Shown here piece by piece: positions 35,853 through 45,957 of a stretch of DNA of 64,000 bases; position 1 is the first letter of the stretch; each line of letters starts with the position of its first letter. The notes beneath the pieces were generated by a model. It was not told where the DNA came from. It did no database searches and saw only the letters and a program-made list of their open reading frames with translations. The DNA is from an uncultured Rhizobium sp. (GTDB lineage Bacteria > Pseudomonadota > Alphaproteobacteria > Rhizobiales > Rhizobiaceae), in contig CAMFIE010000002.1 in assembly GCA_945952315.1 (NCBI GenBank), positions 62,001 to 126,000 on the forward strand. The letters are read 5' to 3'. A program made the translations under genes and the position numbers.

Positions 35853-37382
35853 ATGGGGTTTTCGCGCATGGTGGCACGGGTCAGCACGGTGGCGTTTCAG
35901 GGCATCGAGGGCGTGCCTGTCGATGTGCAGGTCATGCTTTCACCCGGCAAGCTCAACATGCATATCGTCGGCCTTCCGGACAAGGCGGTCGCAGAAAGCC
36001 GCGAGCGGGTGCAGGCAGCGCTTCACGCCTCCGGTCTCGCATTGCCTCCGAAAAAGGTGACGATCAATCTCGCACCCGCCGATCTGCCGAAGGAGGGGTC
36101 GCATTTCGATCTGCCGATCGCGCTTGGCCTGATGGCCGCCATCGGGGCCATACCCGCCGATGCCTTGCAGCCCTATGTGGTGCTGGGGGAGCTTAATCTC
36201 GATGGAACGCTTGCCGCCATTGCCGGGGCGCTGCCTGCCGCCATGTGTGCATCGGCGCTCGGCAAGGGGCTGATCTGCCCGGCGGAAAGCGGATCGGAGG
36301 CCGCCTGGGCGGGCGGTGAGATCGATATTCTTGCACCGCGCAGCCTGATTGCGCTCGCCAATCATTTTCGCGGCACGCAGCGGTTGACCCGACCCGAACC
36401 GGCTGTGAAGGCGGGCGCCGGAGACCTGCCGGACCTTGCCGATATCCGCGGTCAGGAGGCCGCCCGGCGAGCGCTGGAAGTGGCGGCAGCGGGCGGTCAC
36501 AATCTATTGATGGTCGGTCCTCCGGGCTCGGGTAAATCCATGCTGGCCGCACGACTGCCCTCGATCCTGCCGCCGCTTTCCGCACCCGAACTGCTGGAAG
36601 TGTCAATGATCCATTCAATTGCGGGCCAGCTGCCCGGTGGCCGCCTGTCGGACAGGCGACCCTATCGCACGCCGCATCACTCGGCCACCATGGCGGCGCT
36701 GATCGGCGGCGGTTTGAGAGCGAGGCCGGGCGAAGCTTCGCTTGCCCATCGCGGCATCCTGTTTCTCGATGAGTTTCCGGAATTTTCGCCGCAGGTGCTC
36801 GATGCGCTGCGCCAGCCGCTCGAAACCGGCGAATGCATCATCGCGCGGGCCAATCACCGGGTTTCCTACCCGGCAGAGATCCAGCTTGTGGCGGCAATGA
36901 ATCCCTGCCACTGCGGCATGGCAGGCCAGCCCGGCCATGTCTGCGCGCGCGGTCCGCGCTGTGTCAGCGACTATCAGGCGCGCATTTCAGGTCCATTGAT
37001 GGACCGGATCGATATCCGCATCGAAGTCCCTGCGGTGGCCGCCACCGATCTGATCAGGCCTGCCGCCTCTGAGCCCAGTGCGGCAGTTGCGGCCCGCGTT
37101 GCCCGTGCGCGCCGCCTGCAGAAGGCCCGCTTTGCGGCCCTCGGCCAGCCCGGTATCACCACCAATGCGCGTGCGACCACGACCATGATCGAAACGCTGG
37201 CAGAACCGGATGCCTCAGGGCTGCAGTTGCTGCGGGATGCGGCAGAGCGCATGAAGTTTTCCGCGCGTGGTTACCACCGGGTGCTGAAGGTCGCACGTAC
37301 GCTTGCCGATCTCGATGGCGAGGCGCGCGTTGGCCGATTGCATCTGGCGGAAGCGATTTCCTACCGCCTTGCCGGCTCATGA
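35853..37382 (+). CDS. comM: YifB/ComM family Mg-chelatase-like AAA+ ATPase
   Basis: AAA+ helicase-type protein, 509 residues. The Lon-protease-like N-terminal domain (about 1-180, with NIHIVGLPDKAV-like sequence) precedes the Mg-chelatase core with Walker A GPPGSGKSM and Walker B ILFLDEFPEF; the C-terminal domain ends with RGYHRVLKVARTLADLDG. ComM promotes branch migration in natural transformation; many bacteria that are not known to be competent keep it. ATG 35853 chosen over an upstream in-frame ATG at 35763. A convergent terminator follows. Confidence 0.94.
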   Translation: MGFSRMVARVSTVAFQGIEGVPVDVQVMLSPGKLNMHIVGLPDKAVAESRERVQAALHASGLALPPKKVTINLAPADLPKEGSHFDLPIALGLMAAIGAIPADALQPYVVLGELNLDGTLAAIAGALPAAMCASALGKGLICPAESGSEAAWAGGEIDILAPRSLIALANHFRGTQRLTRPEPAVKAGAGDLPDLADIRGQEAARRALEVAAAGGHNLLMVGPPGSGKSMLAARLPSILPPLSAPELLEVSMIHSIAGQLPGGRLSDRRPYRTPHHSATMAALIGGGLRARPGEASLAHRGILFLDEFPEFSPQVLDALRQPLETGECIIARANHRVSYPAEIQLVAAMNPCHCGMAGQPGHVCARGPRCVSDYQARISGPLMDRIDIRIEVPAVAATDLIRPAASEPSAAVAARVARARRLQKARFAALGQPGITTNARATTTMIETLAEPDASGLQLLRDAAERMKFSARGYHRVLKVARTLADLDGEARVGRLHLAEAISYRLAGS

Positions 37383-37388
37383 ACAAAA

Positions 37389-37413
37389 AAAGGGCGCGTT
37401 GCCTGCGCCCTTT
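37389..37413. terminator. Bidirectional terminator between comM and cysK
   Basis: AAAGGGCGC (37389-37397) and GCGCCCTTT (37405-37413) around a 7-nt loop, with an A-run at the left that gives cysK a U-tract. It lies between the two convergent genes. Confidence 0.85.
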
Positions 37414-37436
37414 CCGTCTTGTCTGCGATGACAATA

Positions 37437-38405
37437 TCAGCCGCCGAGGCCATCAAACAATACGGTCGAGAGATAGCGTTCGGCAAAGGAGGGGATGATG
37501 ACGACAATGGTCTTGCCTTCGCTTTCCGGGCGCTGGCCGATCTTGATCGCAGCCGTGAGCGCCGCACCCGACGAAATGCCGACCGGCACGCCTTCGAGGC
37601 GGGCGACAAGACGGGCATTTTCAAAGGCTTCGTCATTGGTCACGGTGACGATCTCGTCATAGACAGAGCGGTCGAGAATGGCAGGGGCAAAGCCTGCGCC
37701 GATGCCCTGGATCTTGTGCGGGCCGGGATTGCCGCCGGAAAGCACCGGGCTGTCGGCCGGTTCCACGGCAACCACCTTGAGACCGGGCTTGCGCGCCTTC
37801 AGCACCTGACCCGTGCCGGTGATCGTGCCGCCGGTGCCGATGCCGGAAACGAAGATATCCACCTTGCCATCGGTATCGTTCCAGATTTCCTCGGCCGTGG
37901 TCTTGCGGTGGATCTCCGGATTGGCCGGGTTTTCGAACTGCTGCGGAATGATGGCATCGGGATTTTCGGCAGCCAGTTCCTCGGCCTTGGCAATCGCGCC
38001 CTTCATGCCCTTCGGCCCTTCGGTCAGCACCAGCTCGGCACCGAGCAGCGCCAGCATCTTGCGGCGCTCAATGGACATGGTTTCCGGCATGGTGAGAATG
38101 AGCTTGTAGCCCTTGGCAGCTGCGGCAAAGGCGAGCGCAATGCCGGTATTGCCCGAGGTCGGCTCGATCAGGGTCGTCTTGCCGGGCGTGATCTTGCCCT
38201 GGGCTTCGAGCGATTCAATCATCGCCACGCCGATACGGTCCTTGACCGAGGCAATCGGATTGAAGAATTCGAGCTTGGCGAGCAGGTTCGCCTTCACGCC
38301 CTTTTCCTTCGCCAGCTTGTCGAGGCGCACGATCGGTGTATCGCCGATGGTCTCGGTGATCGAGGAATAGATGCGGCCGCGGCCGGGCTTCTTGGCTTCG
38401 GACAT
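37437..38405 (-). CDS. cysK: Cysteine synthase A
   Basis: O-acetylserine sulfhydrylase: PLP enzyme that makes cysteine from O-acetylserine and sulfide. The Schiff-base Lys is in [11 protein letters not shown], the substrate loop is [12 protein letters not shown] and the PLP phosphate loop is [10 protein letters not shown]. 322 residues, typical. The start at ATG 38405 is well upstream-bounded; the much longer open frame is rejected. Confidence 0.97.
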   Translation of the reverse strand: MSEAKKPGRGRIYSSITETIGDTPIVRLDKLAKEKGVKANLLAKLEFFNPIASVKDRIGVAMIESLEAQGKITPGKTTLIEPTSGNTGIALAFAAAAKGYKLILTMPETMSIERRKMLALLGAELVLTEGPKGMKGAIAKAEELAAENPDAIIPQQFENPANPEIHRKTTAEEIWNDTDGKVDIFVSGIGTGGTITGTGQVLKARKPGLKVVAVEPADSPVLSGGNPGPHKIQGIGAGFAPAILDRSVYDEIVTVTNDEAFENARLVARLEGVPVGISSGAALTAAIKIGQRPESEGKTIVVIIPSFAERYLSTVLFDGLGG

Positions 38406-38539
38406 GGAGTTCTCCCTTTCAGACTGTTGCCTGCACAATAGGGCGCGTCTGCTCATCAATCCAGCCATGATTGCATGGGGAACGGGCGGGCTTTGGCAAA
38501 ACCCGTCCGCAATCGCTCGGTTCCGCGAAAAATTTTCGC

Positions 38540-39154
38540 TCAGCCGCGGGCGACGATGACGGCGGCGGCGCCACCGATGAAGGCTGCGGCGGTCCGGTTC
38601 AGGATCTTCAGCTTGTCCGGCTCCTGCAGCCAGTCGCGCGCTTTCCCCGCCAGCATTATGTAGGGCATGGTGACAAGCAGAAGCACAAGGCAGGTGGAGC
38701 CGACCAGCACCGCATAGCCGCCGACCGTGACCTGCGACAGATCCAGCAGTGCCGGTACGATCCCGATGTAAAAGAGCATGGTCTTCGGGTTGCCGAGGGT
38801 CAGCGTGAGGCCGGAGATGAAGCACTTCAAGGCATCGAGTGGCTTCTTCTCCCCCGCAACCTCGATCTTCATGCCTGCCCGCCAGAGCTGGTAGGCGATG
38901 TAGGCGAGATAGGCCGCGCCTGCATATTTGATCACCATGAACACATAGCCGAAACTTTGTGCCAGCCAGGCAAGGCCAAGCACGACGGCGGTGAGATAGA
39001 CCAGGTCACCGAGGATCAGGCCAAGTGCCATCGGATAGGACGTGCGAAAGCCCTGCCCGAGCGCGCGCGCAACGAGGGCCGTTATTCCGGGTCCCGGAAT
39101 GAGGGCTGCCACAAACAGCGCGGCGCAATAGGTAAACCAGGATGAAATCGTCAT
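38540..39154 (-). CDS. LysE family amino-acid exporter
   Basis: Inner-membrane translocator of 204 residues with about six helices. The N-terminal [16 protein letters not shown] is the LysE/RhtB signature. Probably exports an amino acid or derivative; the substrate is not evident. It precedes cysK by about 134 bp on the same strand. ATG 39154 chosen for normal family length. Confidence 0.88.
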   Translation of the reverse strand: MTISSWFTYCAALFVAALIPGPGITALVARALGQGFRTSYPMALGLILGDLVYLTAVVLGLAWLAQSFGYVFMVIKYAGAAYLAYIAYQLWRAGMKIEVAGEKKPLDALKCFISGLTLTLGNPKTMLFYIGIVPALLDLSQVTVGGYAVLVGSTCLVLLLVTMPYIMLAGKARDWLQEPDKLKILNRTAAAFIGGAAAVIVARG

Positions 39155-39228
39155 CGTCTTTCCCCCGAAGCGGTCCGTCCCCACTCATAAATCCGGATTG
39201 CAGGCTGCAATTTCAATGCAAGGACCGG

Positions 39229-39714
39229 TCAGTTCAACCCTGTCGAGCCAAAGCCGCCCGCGCCGCGATCGGTCGCGGTGGCAAGCGCCGTTTCGGTGAT
39301 CGTGGCCTGAACCACAGGTGCGATCACCATCTGGGCGATGCGCATGCCGCGTTCCACCACGAACTTGTCTTCGCCCAGATTGACGAGCAGCACCTGCACC
39401 TCGCCACGATAATCGCTGTCGATGGTGCCGGGCGTATTGAGGCAGGTGATACCGTTCTTGTAGGCAAGGCCGGAGCGGGGGCGGATCTGTGCCTCGAAGC
39501 CCGCCGGGATTTCGAAGATCAGGCCGGTCGGCACAAGCGCCCGCTTGCCGGGTTTCAGGACCAGCCGCTCGCCTTCGGGAAGGGCCGCGCGCAAATCCAT
39601 GCCGGCCGAGCCTTCCGTCTCATAGGCCGGAAGCGGCAGGCCAGCACCGTGGGCCAGCCGGACGATGCCGACAACCGGGGCGTTTGCGGGGCTTTTTGCG
39701 CTTTTTTCACTCAT
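39229..39714 (-). CDS. dut: dUTP diphosphatase
   Basis: Trimeric dUTPase that hydrolyses dUTP to dUMP and PPi, keeping uracil out of DNA. All five motifs can be seen: [31 protein letters not shown] and the C-terminal [10 protein letters not shown]. 161 residues. It is divergent from prfC. Confidence 0.97.
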   Translation of the reverse strand: MSEKSAKSPANAPVVGIVRLAHGAGLPLPAYETEGSAGMDLRAALPEGERLVLKPGKRALVPTGLIFEIPAGFEAQIRPRSGLAYKNGITCLNTPGTIDSDYRGEVQVLLVNLGEDKFVVERGMRIAQMVIAPVVQATITETALATATDRGAGGFGSTGLN

Positions 39715-39801
39715 GGAAGCATCCTTGCAGGCGGTTCTTCATTTGCATCCCGACCGTCTAGCCGCTAGAAGACCCGCCATTCAACAGGAATTTCAAAGCG
39801 C

Positions 39802-41385
39802 ATGGCCGAATCCCTCGCAGAGGCGGTATCCCGCCGCCGCACCTTCGCAATCATTTCCCACCCGGACGCCGGTAAAACCACGCTGACGGAAAAGCTGCTG
39901 CTGTTCGGCGGCGCGATCCAGCTTGCCGGTGAAGTGAAGGCGAAGAAGGACCGGATCCAGACCCGCTCCGACTGGATGAAGATCGAGCGCGAGCGCGGCA
40001 TCTCGGTCGTCACCTCGGTGATGACCTTCGAGTATAATGACACGGTCTTCAACCTGCTCGACACGCCCGGCCACGAAGACTTCGCCGACGATACCTATCG
40101 CACGCTGACGGCGGTGGACGCGGCCATCATGGTGATCGATGCGGCTAAGGGCATCGAACCGCGCACGCTCAAGCTTTTCGAAGTCTGCCGCATGCGCGAC
40201 ATCCCGATCATCACCTTCGTCAACAAGATGGACCGCGAAAGCCGCGACCCTTTCGAGATTCTGGACGAGGTCGAGGAAAAGCTGGCGCTCGACACGGCCC
40301 CGGTCACATGGCCGATCGGCCGGGCAAAGAGCTTCTGCGGCTCCTATCATCTGGCGAAATCGGAAGTGCGCGGCTCGGATACGGAAGTGAAGACCACGCC
40401 CGTCAATGGCGCACAGGCCGTTGCCGACCGGTTGCCGGAAAACGAACGTCAGGCCTTCATCGAGGAGCTGGAGCTTGCCGTTGAAGCCTGCCGTCCGTTC
40501 GACCGCGAGAGCTTCCTCGAAGGGCATCTGACGCCGGTCTTCTTCGGCTCGGCGCTGCGCAATTACGGGGTGCGCGATCTCATCAATGCGCTTGCCGATT
40601 TTGCCCCGCCGCCACGCGATCAGGTCGCGGATGTGCGCACCGTGCATGCCACCGACGAGAAGATGACCGCCTTTGTGTTCAAGATCCAGGCGAACATGGA
40701 CCCGAACCACCGCGACCGCATCGCCTTCGTGCGCGTCTGCTCGGGCAAGCTTGAGCGCGGCATGAAGGCGCGCCTTTCGCGCACCGGCAAGCAGATGGGG
40801 CTGAGCGCCCCGCAATTCTTCTTCGCCTCGCAGCGCCAGCTTGCCGATACCGCCTATGCCGGAGACGTGGTGGGCATTCCGAACCACGGGACGCTTCGCA
40901 TCGGCGATACGCTGACCGAGGGTGAAAGCCTCGTCTTCCAGGGCGTGCCGAACTTCGCGCCGGAAATTCTCCGCCGCGTGCGCCTCGAGGATGCGATGAA
41001 GGCGAAGAAGCTCAAGGAAGCGCTGCAACAGATGGCCGAAGAGGGCGTCGTGCAGCTCTTTTCGCCGGAGGACGGCTCGCCTGCGATTGTCGGCGTGGTC
41101 GGCGCGCTGCAGCTCGACGTGCTGAAGGAGCGCCTTCAGGCGGAATATGGCCTGCCGGTCTCCTTCGAAATGTCGCGCTTTTCGGTCTGCCGCTGGGTGT
41201 CCGCCGACAATCCTGCCGATCTCGAGAAATTCGTCACCGCGCGGCGCGGCGATATTGCCCGTGACCTCGACGGCGACCCGGTGTTTCTGGCGCAGGACAG
41301 TTTCTCGCTGCGCTACGAGGCCGAGCGTTATCCGGCGATCAAGATGGTGGCGATCAAGGAATATCACGCCGTCAAGGCGGCGTGA
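39802..41385 (+). CDS. prfC: Peptide chain release factor 3
   Basis: Translational GTPase that removes RF1/RF2 from ribosomes after termination. G1 HPDAGKTTLTEKLL, G3 DTPGHEDF and G4 NKMDR are present, and the C-terminal region with MAEEGVVQLFSPEDGS is characteristic of RF3 rather than EF-G. 527 residues. It ends in a strong hairpin shared with the convergent pirin gene. Confidence 0.97.
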   Translation: MAESLAEAVSRRRTFAIISHPDAGKTTLTEKLLLFGGAIQLAGEVKAKKDRIQTRSDWMKIERERGISVVTSVMTFEYNDTVFNLLDTPGHEDFADDTYRTLTAVDAAIMVIDAAKGIEPRTLKLFEVCRMRDIPIITFVNKMDRESRDPFEILDEVEEKLALDTAPVTWPIGRAKSFCGSYHLAKSEVRGSDTEVKTTPVNGAQAVADRLPENERQAFIEELELAVEACRPFDRESFLEGHLTPVFFGSALRNYGVRDLINALADFAPPPRDQVADVRTVHATDEKMTAFVFKIQANMDPNHRDRIAFVRVCSGKLERGMKARLSRTGKQMGLSAPQFFFASQRQLADTAYAGDVVGIPNHGTLRIGDTLTEGESLVFQGVPNFAPEILRRVRLEDAMKAKKLKEALQQMAEEGVVQLFSPEDGSPAIVGVVGALQLDVLKERLQAEYGLPVSFEMSRFSVCRWVSADNPADLEKFVTARRGDIARDLDGDPVFLAQDSFSLRYEAERYPAIKMVAIKEYHAVKAA

Positions 41386-41389
41386 TTTC

Positions 41390-41420
41390 CAGGACCCTCC
41401 CTTGCCAAAGGAGGGTCCTG
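41390..41420. terminator. Hairpin between convergent prfC and pirin
   Basis: CAGGACCCTCC and GGAGGGTCCTG make a perfect 11-bp stem with a 9-nt loop in the 41-bp space between the two stop codons. There is no T-tract, but the position and stability suit a bidirectional terminator. Confidence 0.65.
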
Positions 41421-41426
41421 AGGCGG

Positions 41427-42338
41427 TCAATGCCCCGACTTGATGAAGGTGCCGTTCTGGAGTTCGCGCATGGCCTGCATGATCTCCTCGCGGGTATTCA
41501 TCACGATCGGTCCGTGCCAGGCGACCGGCTCCTCGATGGGCTTGCCGGAAACGAGCAGGAAGCGGATGCCTTCATCGCCTGCCTGCACCGTCACTTCGTC
41601 GCCCGTATCGAACACCACCAGCGTGCGGTTGCCCGACATGTCGCGGATGTTCAGCTCTTCGCCATTCACTTCCTTCTCGACGCGCACACCGAAGGGCTTC
41701 GATGCGTCGCGGAAGGTGCCGGAACCGGCGAAGATATAGGCGAAGGCCTTGCGGTAGGTATCGACCGGCAGCACCTTCTTCTTGCCCGGCGGCACCGAGA
41801 CATCGAGATAGACCGGATCGGCGGCAATGCCATCCACCGGGCCGGACTTGCCCCAGAAGCTGCCGCAGATGACACGCACCGCCGTGCCGTCATCATCGAC
41901 GACCACCGGAATATCGGCGCTCTTCACATCCTGATAGCGCGGTGCCGTCATCTTCAGCGAGGAGGGCAGGTTCGCCCAGAGCTGGAAGCCGTGCATGCGA
42001 CCGGCAAAATCACCCTGCGGCATTTCCTGGTGCAGAATGCCGGACCCGGCCGTCATCCACTGCACGTCACCGGCGCCGAGCAGGCCGCGATTGCCGAGAC
42101 TGTCGCCGTGTTCCACCGTGCCTGCCAGCACATAGGTGATGGTTTCGATGCCGCGATGCGGATGCCAGGGAAAGCCGCGCAGATATTTCTGCGGCTCGTC
42201 ATTGCGGAAGTCGTCCATCATCAGGAAGGGATCGGTCAGCGACGGATCGCCGAAGCCGAAGACGCGGTGCAGATGCACGCCCGCACCTTCCATGGTGGGC
42301 CGCGCGACGCTTTCATGTTTTACAGGGCGAATGGACAT
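41427..42338 (-). CDS. Pirin family protein
   Basis: Bicupin of 303 residues. The N-terminal cupin has MMDDFRNDEP, PWHPHRGIETITYVL and HQEMPQGDF with the His/Glu metal site of pirins. Some bacterial pirins are quercetin dioxygenases, others regulators; no choice can be made here. ATG 42338 was preferred to one ten codons upstream because the preceding AGGA is then at normal distance. A 7-bp inverted repeat lies upstream at 42408-42432. Confidence 0.9.
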   Translation of the reverse strand: MSIRPVKHESVARPTMEGAGVHLHRVFGFGDPSLTDPFLMMDDFRNDEPQKYLRGFPWHPHRGIETITYVLAGTVEHGDSLGNRGLLGAGDVQWMTAGSGILHQEMPQGDFAGRMHGFQLWANLPSSLKMTAPRYQDVKSADIPVVVDDDGTAVRVICGSFWGKSGPVDGIAADPVYLDVSVPPGKKKVLPVDTYRKAFAYIFAGSGTFRDASKPFGVRVEKEVNGEELNIRDMSGNRTLVVFDTGDEVTVQAGDEGIRFLLVSGKPIEEPVAWHGPIVMNTREEIMQAMRELQNGTFIKSGH

Positions 42339-42407
42339 GGTTGAGGTCCTTTCCGGTACGAGTTTCATGTTGCCCCAGATATAGCCTGTTTTTGCTTTCA
42401 GCTAAGG

Positions 42408-42432
42408 GTGAACAATGGAACGCACTGTTCAC
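42408..42432. promoter_or_regulatory. Inverted repeat upstream of pirin
   Basis: GTGAACA-N11-TGTTCAC, 7-bp perfect arms with the 11-bp spacer typical of LysR-type T-N11-A sites, 70-95 bp upstream of the pirin start. Pirin genes in proteobacteria are often next to a LysR-type gene; none is here. Confidence 0.45.
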
Positions 42433-42570
42433 AAAATTGATAATTGAAGCCGGATTTTCACCAATTCTCGCTGGTCGAGGCCCTGTTCACCCTTTATTAA
42501 CCGGATTTGTCAAAGCTTGTGGAATGGCATGGTTTTCGCGCATGCCGTTAATGTGGAGCGTCGGAACCGC

Positions 42571-43389
42571 ATGTGTCGCTGGGCAGCATACAGGGGCGAG
42601 CCTCTCTATCTCGAAGAACTGATCACGTCTCCGGCGCATTCGCTGATCGAGCAGTCGCATCATGCCACGCGGGCCAAGACGCCGACCAATGGTGATGGCT
42701 TCGGAGTGGCCTGGTATGGTGACAGGCCAGAGCCGGGACGTTACCGCGACATTCTTCCTGCCTGGGCCGATTGCAATCTGAAGAGCATCGCGCGGCAGAT
42801 CCGCTCGCCGCTGTTTCTGGCCCATGTGCGGGCTGCCACCGGCGGCGGCACGCGGCGCGACAATTGCCATCCCTTCGTGCACGAGAACTGGTCCTTCATG
42901 CACAATGGCCAGATCGGGGATTTCGAGCGCGTGCGTCGCCCGATGGAAACCATGCTGGGTGATGATCTCTACAATTCCCGCAACGGCACCACAGACAGCG
43001 AGCTGATCTTCCTGCTCGCCTTCCATTTCGGCCTGCGGGAAAATCCGGTGAAGGCGCTTGCGGATACGATCGGCTTCATCGAGCGCCTCTCCTGGCATAT
43101 CAACGGGGCTGCCCTGGTGCGGTTCACCTCGGCCTTTTCCGATGGCCGCAATCTCTATGCGGTGCGCTACGCGACCGACCGCAAGGCGCCGACGCTTTAT
43201 GCAGCCCCCATGGGGCAGGGTGGCGGCTATTGCCTTGTCTCCGAACCGCTGGATGACGAGGTCGATACCTGGGTGGAAATCCCGGATGGCACCGCCGTCG
43301 TGATCGGCGAAGACGGGCTTGATCTTCAGGTCTTTGATCCGGGCATGGCACCCGCAAGCGAAGCCGCCCTTGTGGCGCAGCGCTACTGA
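42571..43389 (+). CDS. Class II glutamine amidotransferase (YafJ-like)
   Basis: Ntn-hydrolase-type glutaminase domain of 272 residues. The nucleophile Cys2 directly follows the start Met (MCRWAAYRGEP), and the NGDGFGVAWYG, HVRAATGGG and NCHPFVHENWSFMHNGQI segments complete the catalytic fold. ATG 42571 is fixed by that Cys. The acceptor is unknown. EgtC of ergothioneine synthesis belongs to the same superfamily, but egtB and egtD are not nearby, so no such role is claimed. Its end overlaps coaBC by 7 bp, convergent. Confidence 0.88.
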   Translation: MCRWAAYRGEPLYLEELITSPAHSLIEQSHHATRAKTPTNGDGFGVAWYGDRPEPGRYRDILPAWADCNLKSIARQIRSPLFLAHVRAATGGGTRRDNCHPFVHENWSFMHNGQIGDFERVRRPMETMLGDDLYNSRNGTTDSELIFLLAFHFGLRENPVKALADTIGFIERLSWHINGAALVRFTSAFSDGRNLYAVRYATDRKAPTLYAAPMGQGGGYCLVSEPLDDEVDTWVEIPDGTAVVIGEDGLDLQVFDPGMAPASEAALVAQRY

Positions 43390-44594
43390 GCAGAAAGCCT
43401 TTCGGCCACCAGCGCCGCGAGCTTTTCCGCAACCACTTCCTTTTCCATGTCCGGCCAGTCGGTGATCCCGTCTTTGGCGATGATCTTCACCCGGTTGCGG
43501 GTGCCACCCATGATGCCGGTTTCCGGCGACACATCATTGGCGACGATCAGGTCTGCCCCCTTGCGGGCGAGCTTGGCCTTGCCGTTCTTTTCCACATCCT
43601 GCGTTTCGGCCGCAAAACCGATGACGAGTTTCGGGCGCTGTGCATGGTGGCCGACCGTTTTCAGGATATCGGGATTTTCGGTGAGCCGAAGCGGTGCCGG
43701 GCCTTCGCCCTCCTGCTTCTTGATCTTTTCCGGGGATGCCCCTTCAACGCGCCAGTCGGCAACGGCGGCCACCATCACGGCGGCATCCGCCGGCAGTTCG
43801 GTCAGAACCGCATCGCGCATCTCTTCCGCGCGCTCGACATGAACCACCTTTGCGACCTTCGGATCGGGGATCGTCACCGGGCCCGAGACAAGCACCACGT
43901 CTGCACCCAGTCGCGCAAGGGCGTCGGCAATCGCATGGCCCTGCCGTCCAGAAGAGCGGTTGGCGATATAGCGCACCGGATCAATCGGCTCATGGGTGGG
44001 GCCGGAGGTGACGATGATCTTCTTTCCGGCCAGCGGCTTCGGCCCATCGTCAAGAAGGGCTTCCGCCGCCGCGGCAATCTCCAGCGGTTCGGCCATCCGC
44101 CCCAATCCGGCTTCTCCGCTCTCGGCCATTTCACCGCGCATCGGGCCAATGAAGGCATGGCCATCCGCCCTGAGCTGCGCGACATTGCGTGATGTCGGCT
44201 TTGCCGCCCACATTTTCGGGTTCATGGCAGGGGCAATCAGCACCGGCCGGTCGGTGGCGAGCAGCACGGTCGAGGCGAGATCGTCGGCAAGGCCGTTCGC
44301 CATCTTTGCCATCAGATCGGCGGTTGCGGGCGCAATGATGATCAGATCGCAATCGCGCGCCAGCCTTATATGGCCGACATCCTGCTCATCCTCGCGTGAA
44401 AACAGATTGGTATAGACAGGCGTTGCCGACAACGCGCCGACGGCAAGCGGCGTCACGAATTCGCAGGCCCCCGCCGTCATCACCGGCACCACCTTTGCGC
44501 CGCGCTCCCGCAGGCGGCGGATGAGATCGAGGCTCTTGTAGGCCGCGATGCCAGCGGAAATGATCAGGAGAATGCGTTTGCCGACGAGAGACAT
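43383..44594 (-). CDS. coaBC: Bifunctional phosphopantothenoylcysteine synthetase/decarboxylase
   Basis: Two steps of coenzyme A synthesis on one chain. The N-terminal flavoprotein half (CoaC, about 1-180) starts KRILLIISAGIAAYKSLDLIRRL and includes APAMNPKMW. The CoaB half has SGPTHEPIDPVRYIANRSSG and ends with GTRNRVKII. 403 residues. ATG 44594 is chosen; the longer open frame runs across the divergent promoter region. Synteny with dut and ubiB-ubiE-mutM resembles the dnaA neighbourhood of rhizobia. Confidence 0.96.
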   Translation of the reverse strand: MSLVGKRILLIISAGIAAYKSLDLIRRLRERGAKVVPVMTAGACEFVTPLAVGALSATPVYTNLFSREDEQDVGHIRLARDCDLIIIAPATADLMAKMANGLADDLASTVLLATDRPVLIAPAMNPKMWAAKPTSRNVAQLRADGHAFIGPMRGEMAESGEAGLGRMAEPLEIAAAAEALLDDGPKPLAGKKIIVTSGPTHEPIDPVRYIANRSSGRQGHAIADALARLGADVVLVSGPVTIPDPKVAKVVHVERAEEMRDAVLTELPADAAVMVAAVADWRVEGASPEKIKKQEGEGPAPLRLTENPDILKTVGHHAQRPKLVIGFAAETQDVEKNGKAKLARKGADLIVANDVSPETGIMGGTRNRVKIIAKDGITDWPDMEKEVVAEKLAALVAERLSAQ

Positions 44595-44769
44595 GGGTAA
44601 GGCAATCCGTTGCGATTTGGCGAAATCTGCCTGCAAGGCTAGCGATTTCATGGCCTCGGCGCAATTGCTCGTGCTGCCATTCTTTTTCATCGGCTGCTTC
44701 CTTTCGCCGCTGGCCAGCCTGATGCAACAGGGGTAGGTTTGAAGGATAGGGATTGCGCCGGGGGGATCA

Positions 44770-45957
44770 ATGGCGGAAGGAGAACAGCCCGAAAAGGGCA
44801 TGGAGGGAAACCCGCAGGCGGGTGCTTCCGATCTGCCATTGCTGATCGACAAGCAGGGGCAAGGCAGCGGCCATCCGCGCAAATGGCTTTTGCCGTCCTT
44901 TCTGGTTCTGGCTCTTGTAATAGCCGGTGGCGTCTATGGTCTGCGTGCGGGCGCAAATAACATTGCGTCTTCCGCTGAAACCACAAGTTTGGAAGCGAAC
45001 GCCGGGCTGTCGGCATCCGGGGATATTTACGGGCTCGGGGTTATCCTGCCGCTGGGCCGGGTGATGACGATCGCGCCGCCTTCCGGCTCGGGCGATGCCC
45101 GGCTTTCCGGGCTGGAAGTTGCCGAAGGCGAAACGGTCAAGGCCGGTTCGGTGCTTGCAAGGCTCGACAACGAGGCCCAGCTCAAGGCCATGCTCGAGGT
45201 CGCCCACGCAACGGTTGCTGCCCGCGAGGCGGCGCTGGAGCAGACCCGCGTCAGCATCATCGCCAGCCGCGCTGAAGCCGAAGCCGCCCTTGCCCGCGGA
45301 CAGGCGCAGGCGGAAAATGCGGCAAGCGACTTTGCCCGCTCGAAATCGCTCGCCGCCCGCGGCGTGATCGCCGGTGACCAGCTCGATGCCAAGCGCACGC
45401 TGATGCGTGAAACGGCGCTGGAGGCCGAGCGGCTGAAGGCGGTGCTGTCCCGCTTTGCCGTTGCCGATCCCGAAGCGCAGGTGGATGTGCTATTGGCACG
45501 CCGCACGCTCGAACAGGCCCGTGCCGATCTCGACCGGGCCGAGGCCGATCTCGAAAAGGCCGTGGTGCGCGCGCCGGTTTCCGGAACCGTGCTGAAAATC
45601 ATGGCGCGGGCGGGCGAACGGGCCTCGAACAGCGGCATTTTGCGGCTGGCCGATCTGTCGGTGATGACGGTCGATGTCGAAGTATACCAGAGCGACATCA
45701 GCCGGGTAAAACCCGGTGATGCGGTGGAGATTTCCTCTTCCGCGCTGCCCCGGATGCTGAAAGGCAAGGTGGAGCGGATAGGGCTGGAGGTCGGCCGCCA
45801 GACGCTGGTCGATGCCGGGCCAGCTGCCAATACCGATGCGCGGGTGGTGATTGCAACCGTCTCGCTTCTGCCCGAAGACCGGGAGATTGCGGCCCGTTTC
45901 ACCAATCTGCAGGTGACGGCCCGGATCCAGCCGCAGGGTGAGGCTGCCAGCCCATGA
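44770..45957 (+). CDS. ABC exporter membrane-fusion protein, DevB/HlyD type
   Basis: Periplasmic adaptor of 395 residues: a basic N-terminus, one membrane helix (about 40-60), a lipoyl/barrel-sandwich domain split by a long alpha-helical hairpin rich in Ala/Glu/Arg (about 120-260), and a beta-barrel domain with VRAPVSGTVLKI. This is the pattern of DevB, which works with DevC and DevA in cyanobacterial glycolipid export; here the cargo is unknown. It overlaps the permease gene by 4 bp (ATGA). Confidence 0.85.
   Translation: MAEGEQPEKGMEGNPQAGASDLPLLIDKQGQGSGHPRKWLLPSFLVLALVIAGGVYGLRAGANNIASSAETTSLEANAGLSASGDIYGLGVILPLGRVMTIAPPSGSGDARLSGLEVAEGETVKAGSVLARLDNEAQLKAMLEVAHATVAAREAALEQTRVSIIASRAEAEAALARGQAQAENAASDFARSKSLAARGVIAGDQLDAKRTLMRETALEAERLKAVLSRFAVADPEAQVDVLLARRTLEQARADLDRAEADLEKAVVRAPVSGTVLKIMARAGERASNSGILRLADLSVMTVDVEVYQSDISRVKPGDAVEISSSALPRMLKGKVERIGLEVGRQTLVDAGPAANTDARVVIATVSLLPEDREIAARFTNLQVTARIQPQGEAASP

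Noticed and set aside
38406-38825. Long N-terminal extension of cysK
   Set aside because: Overlaps the 3' part of the LysE gene and has no CysK-like sequence before the start at 38405.
42571-43389. Class II amidotransferase as EgtC of ergothioneine synthesis
   Set aside because: Same superfamily, but no egtB, egtD or related gene is nearby and YafJ-like proteins are widespread; the link to the catabolic operon 10 kb away would be speculation.
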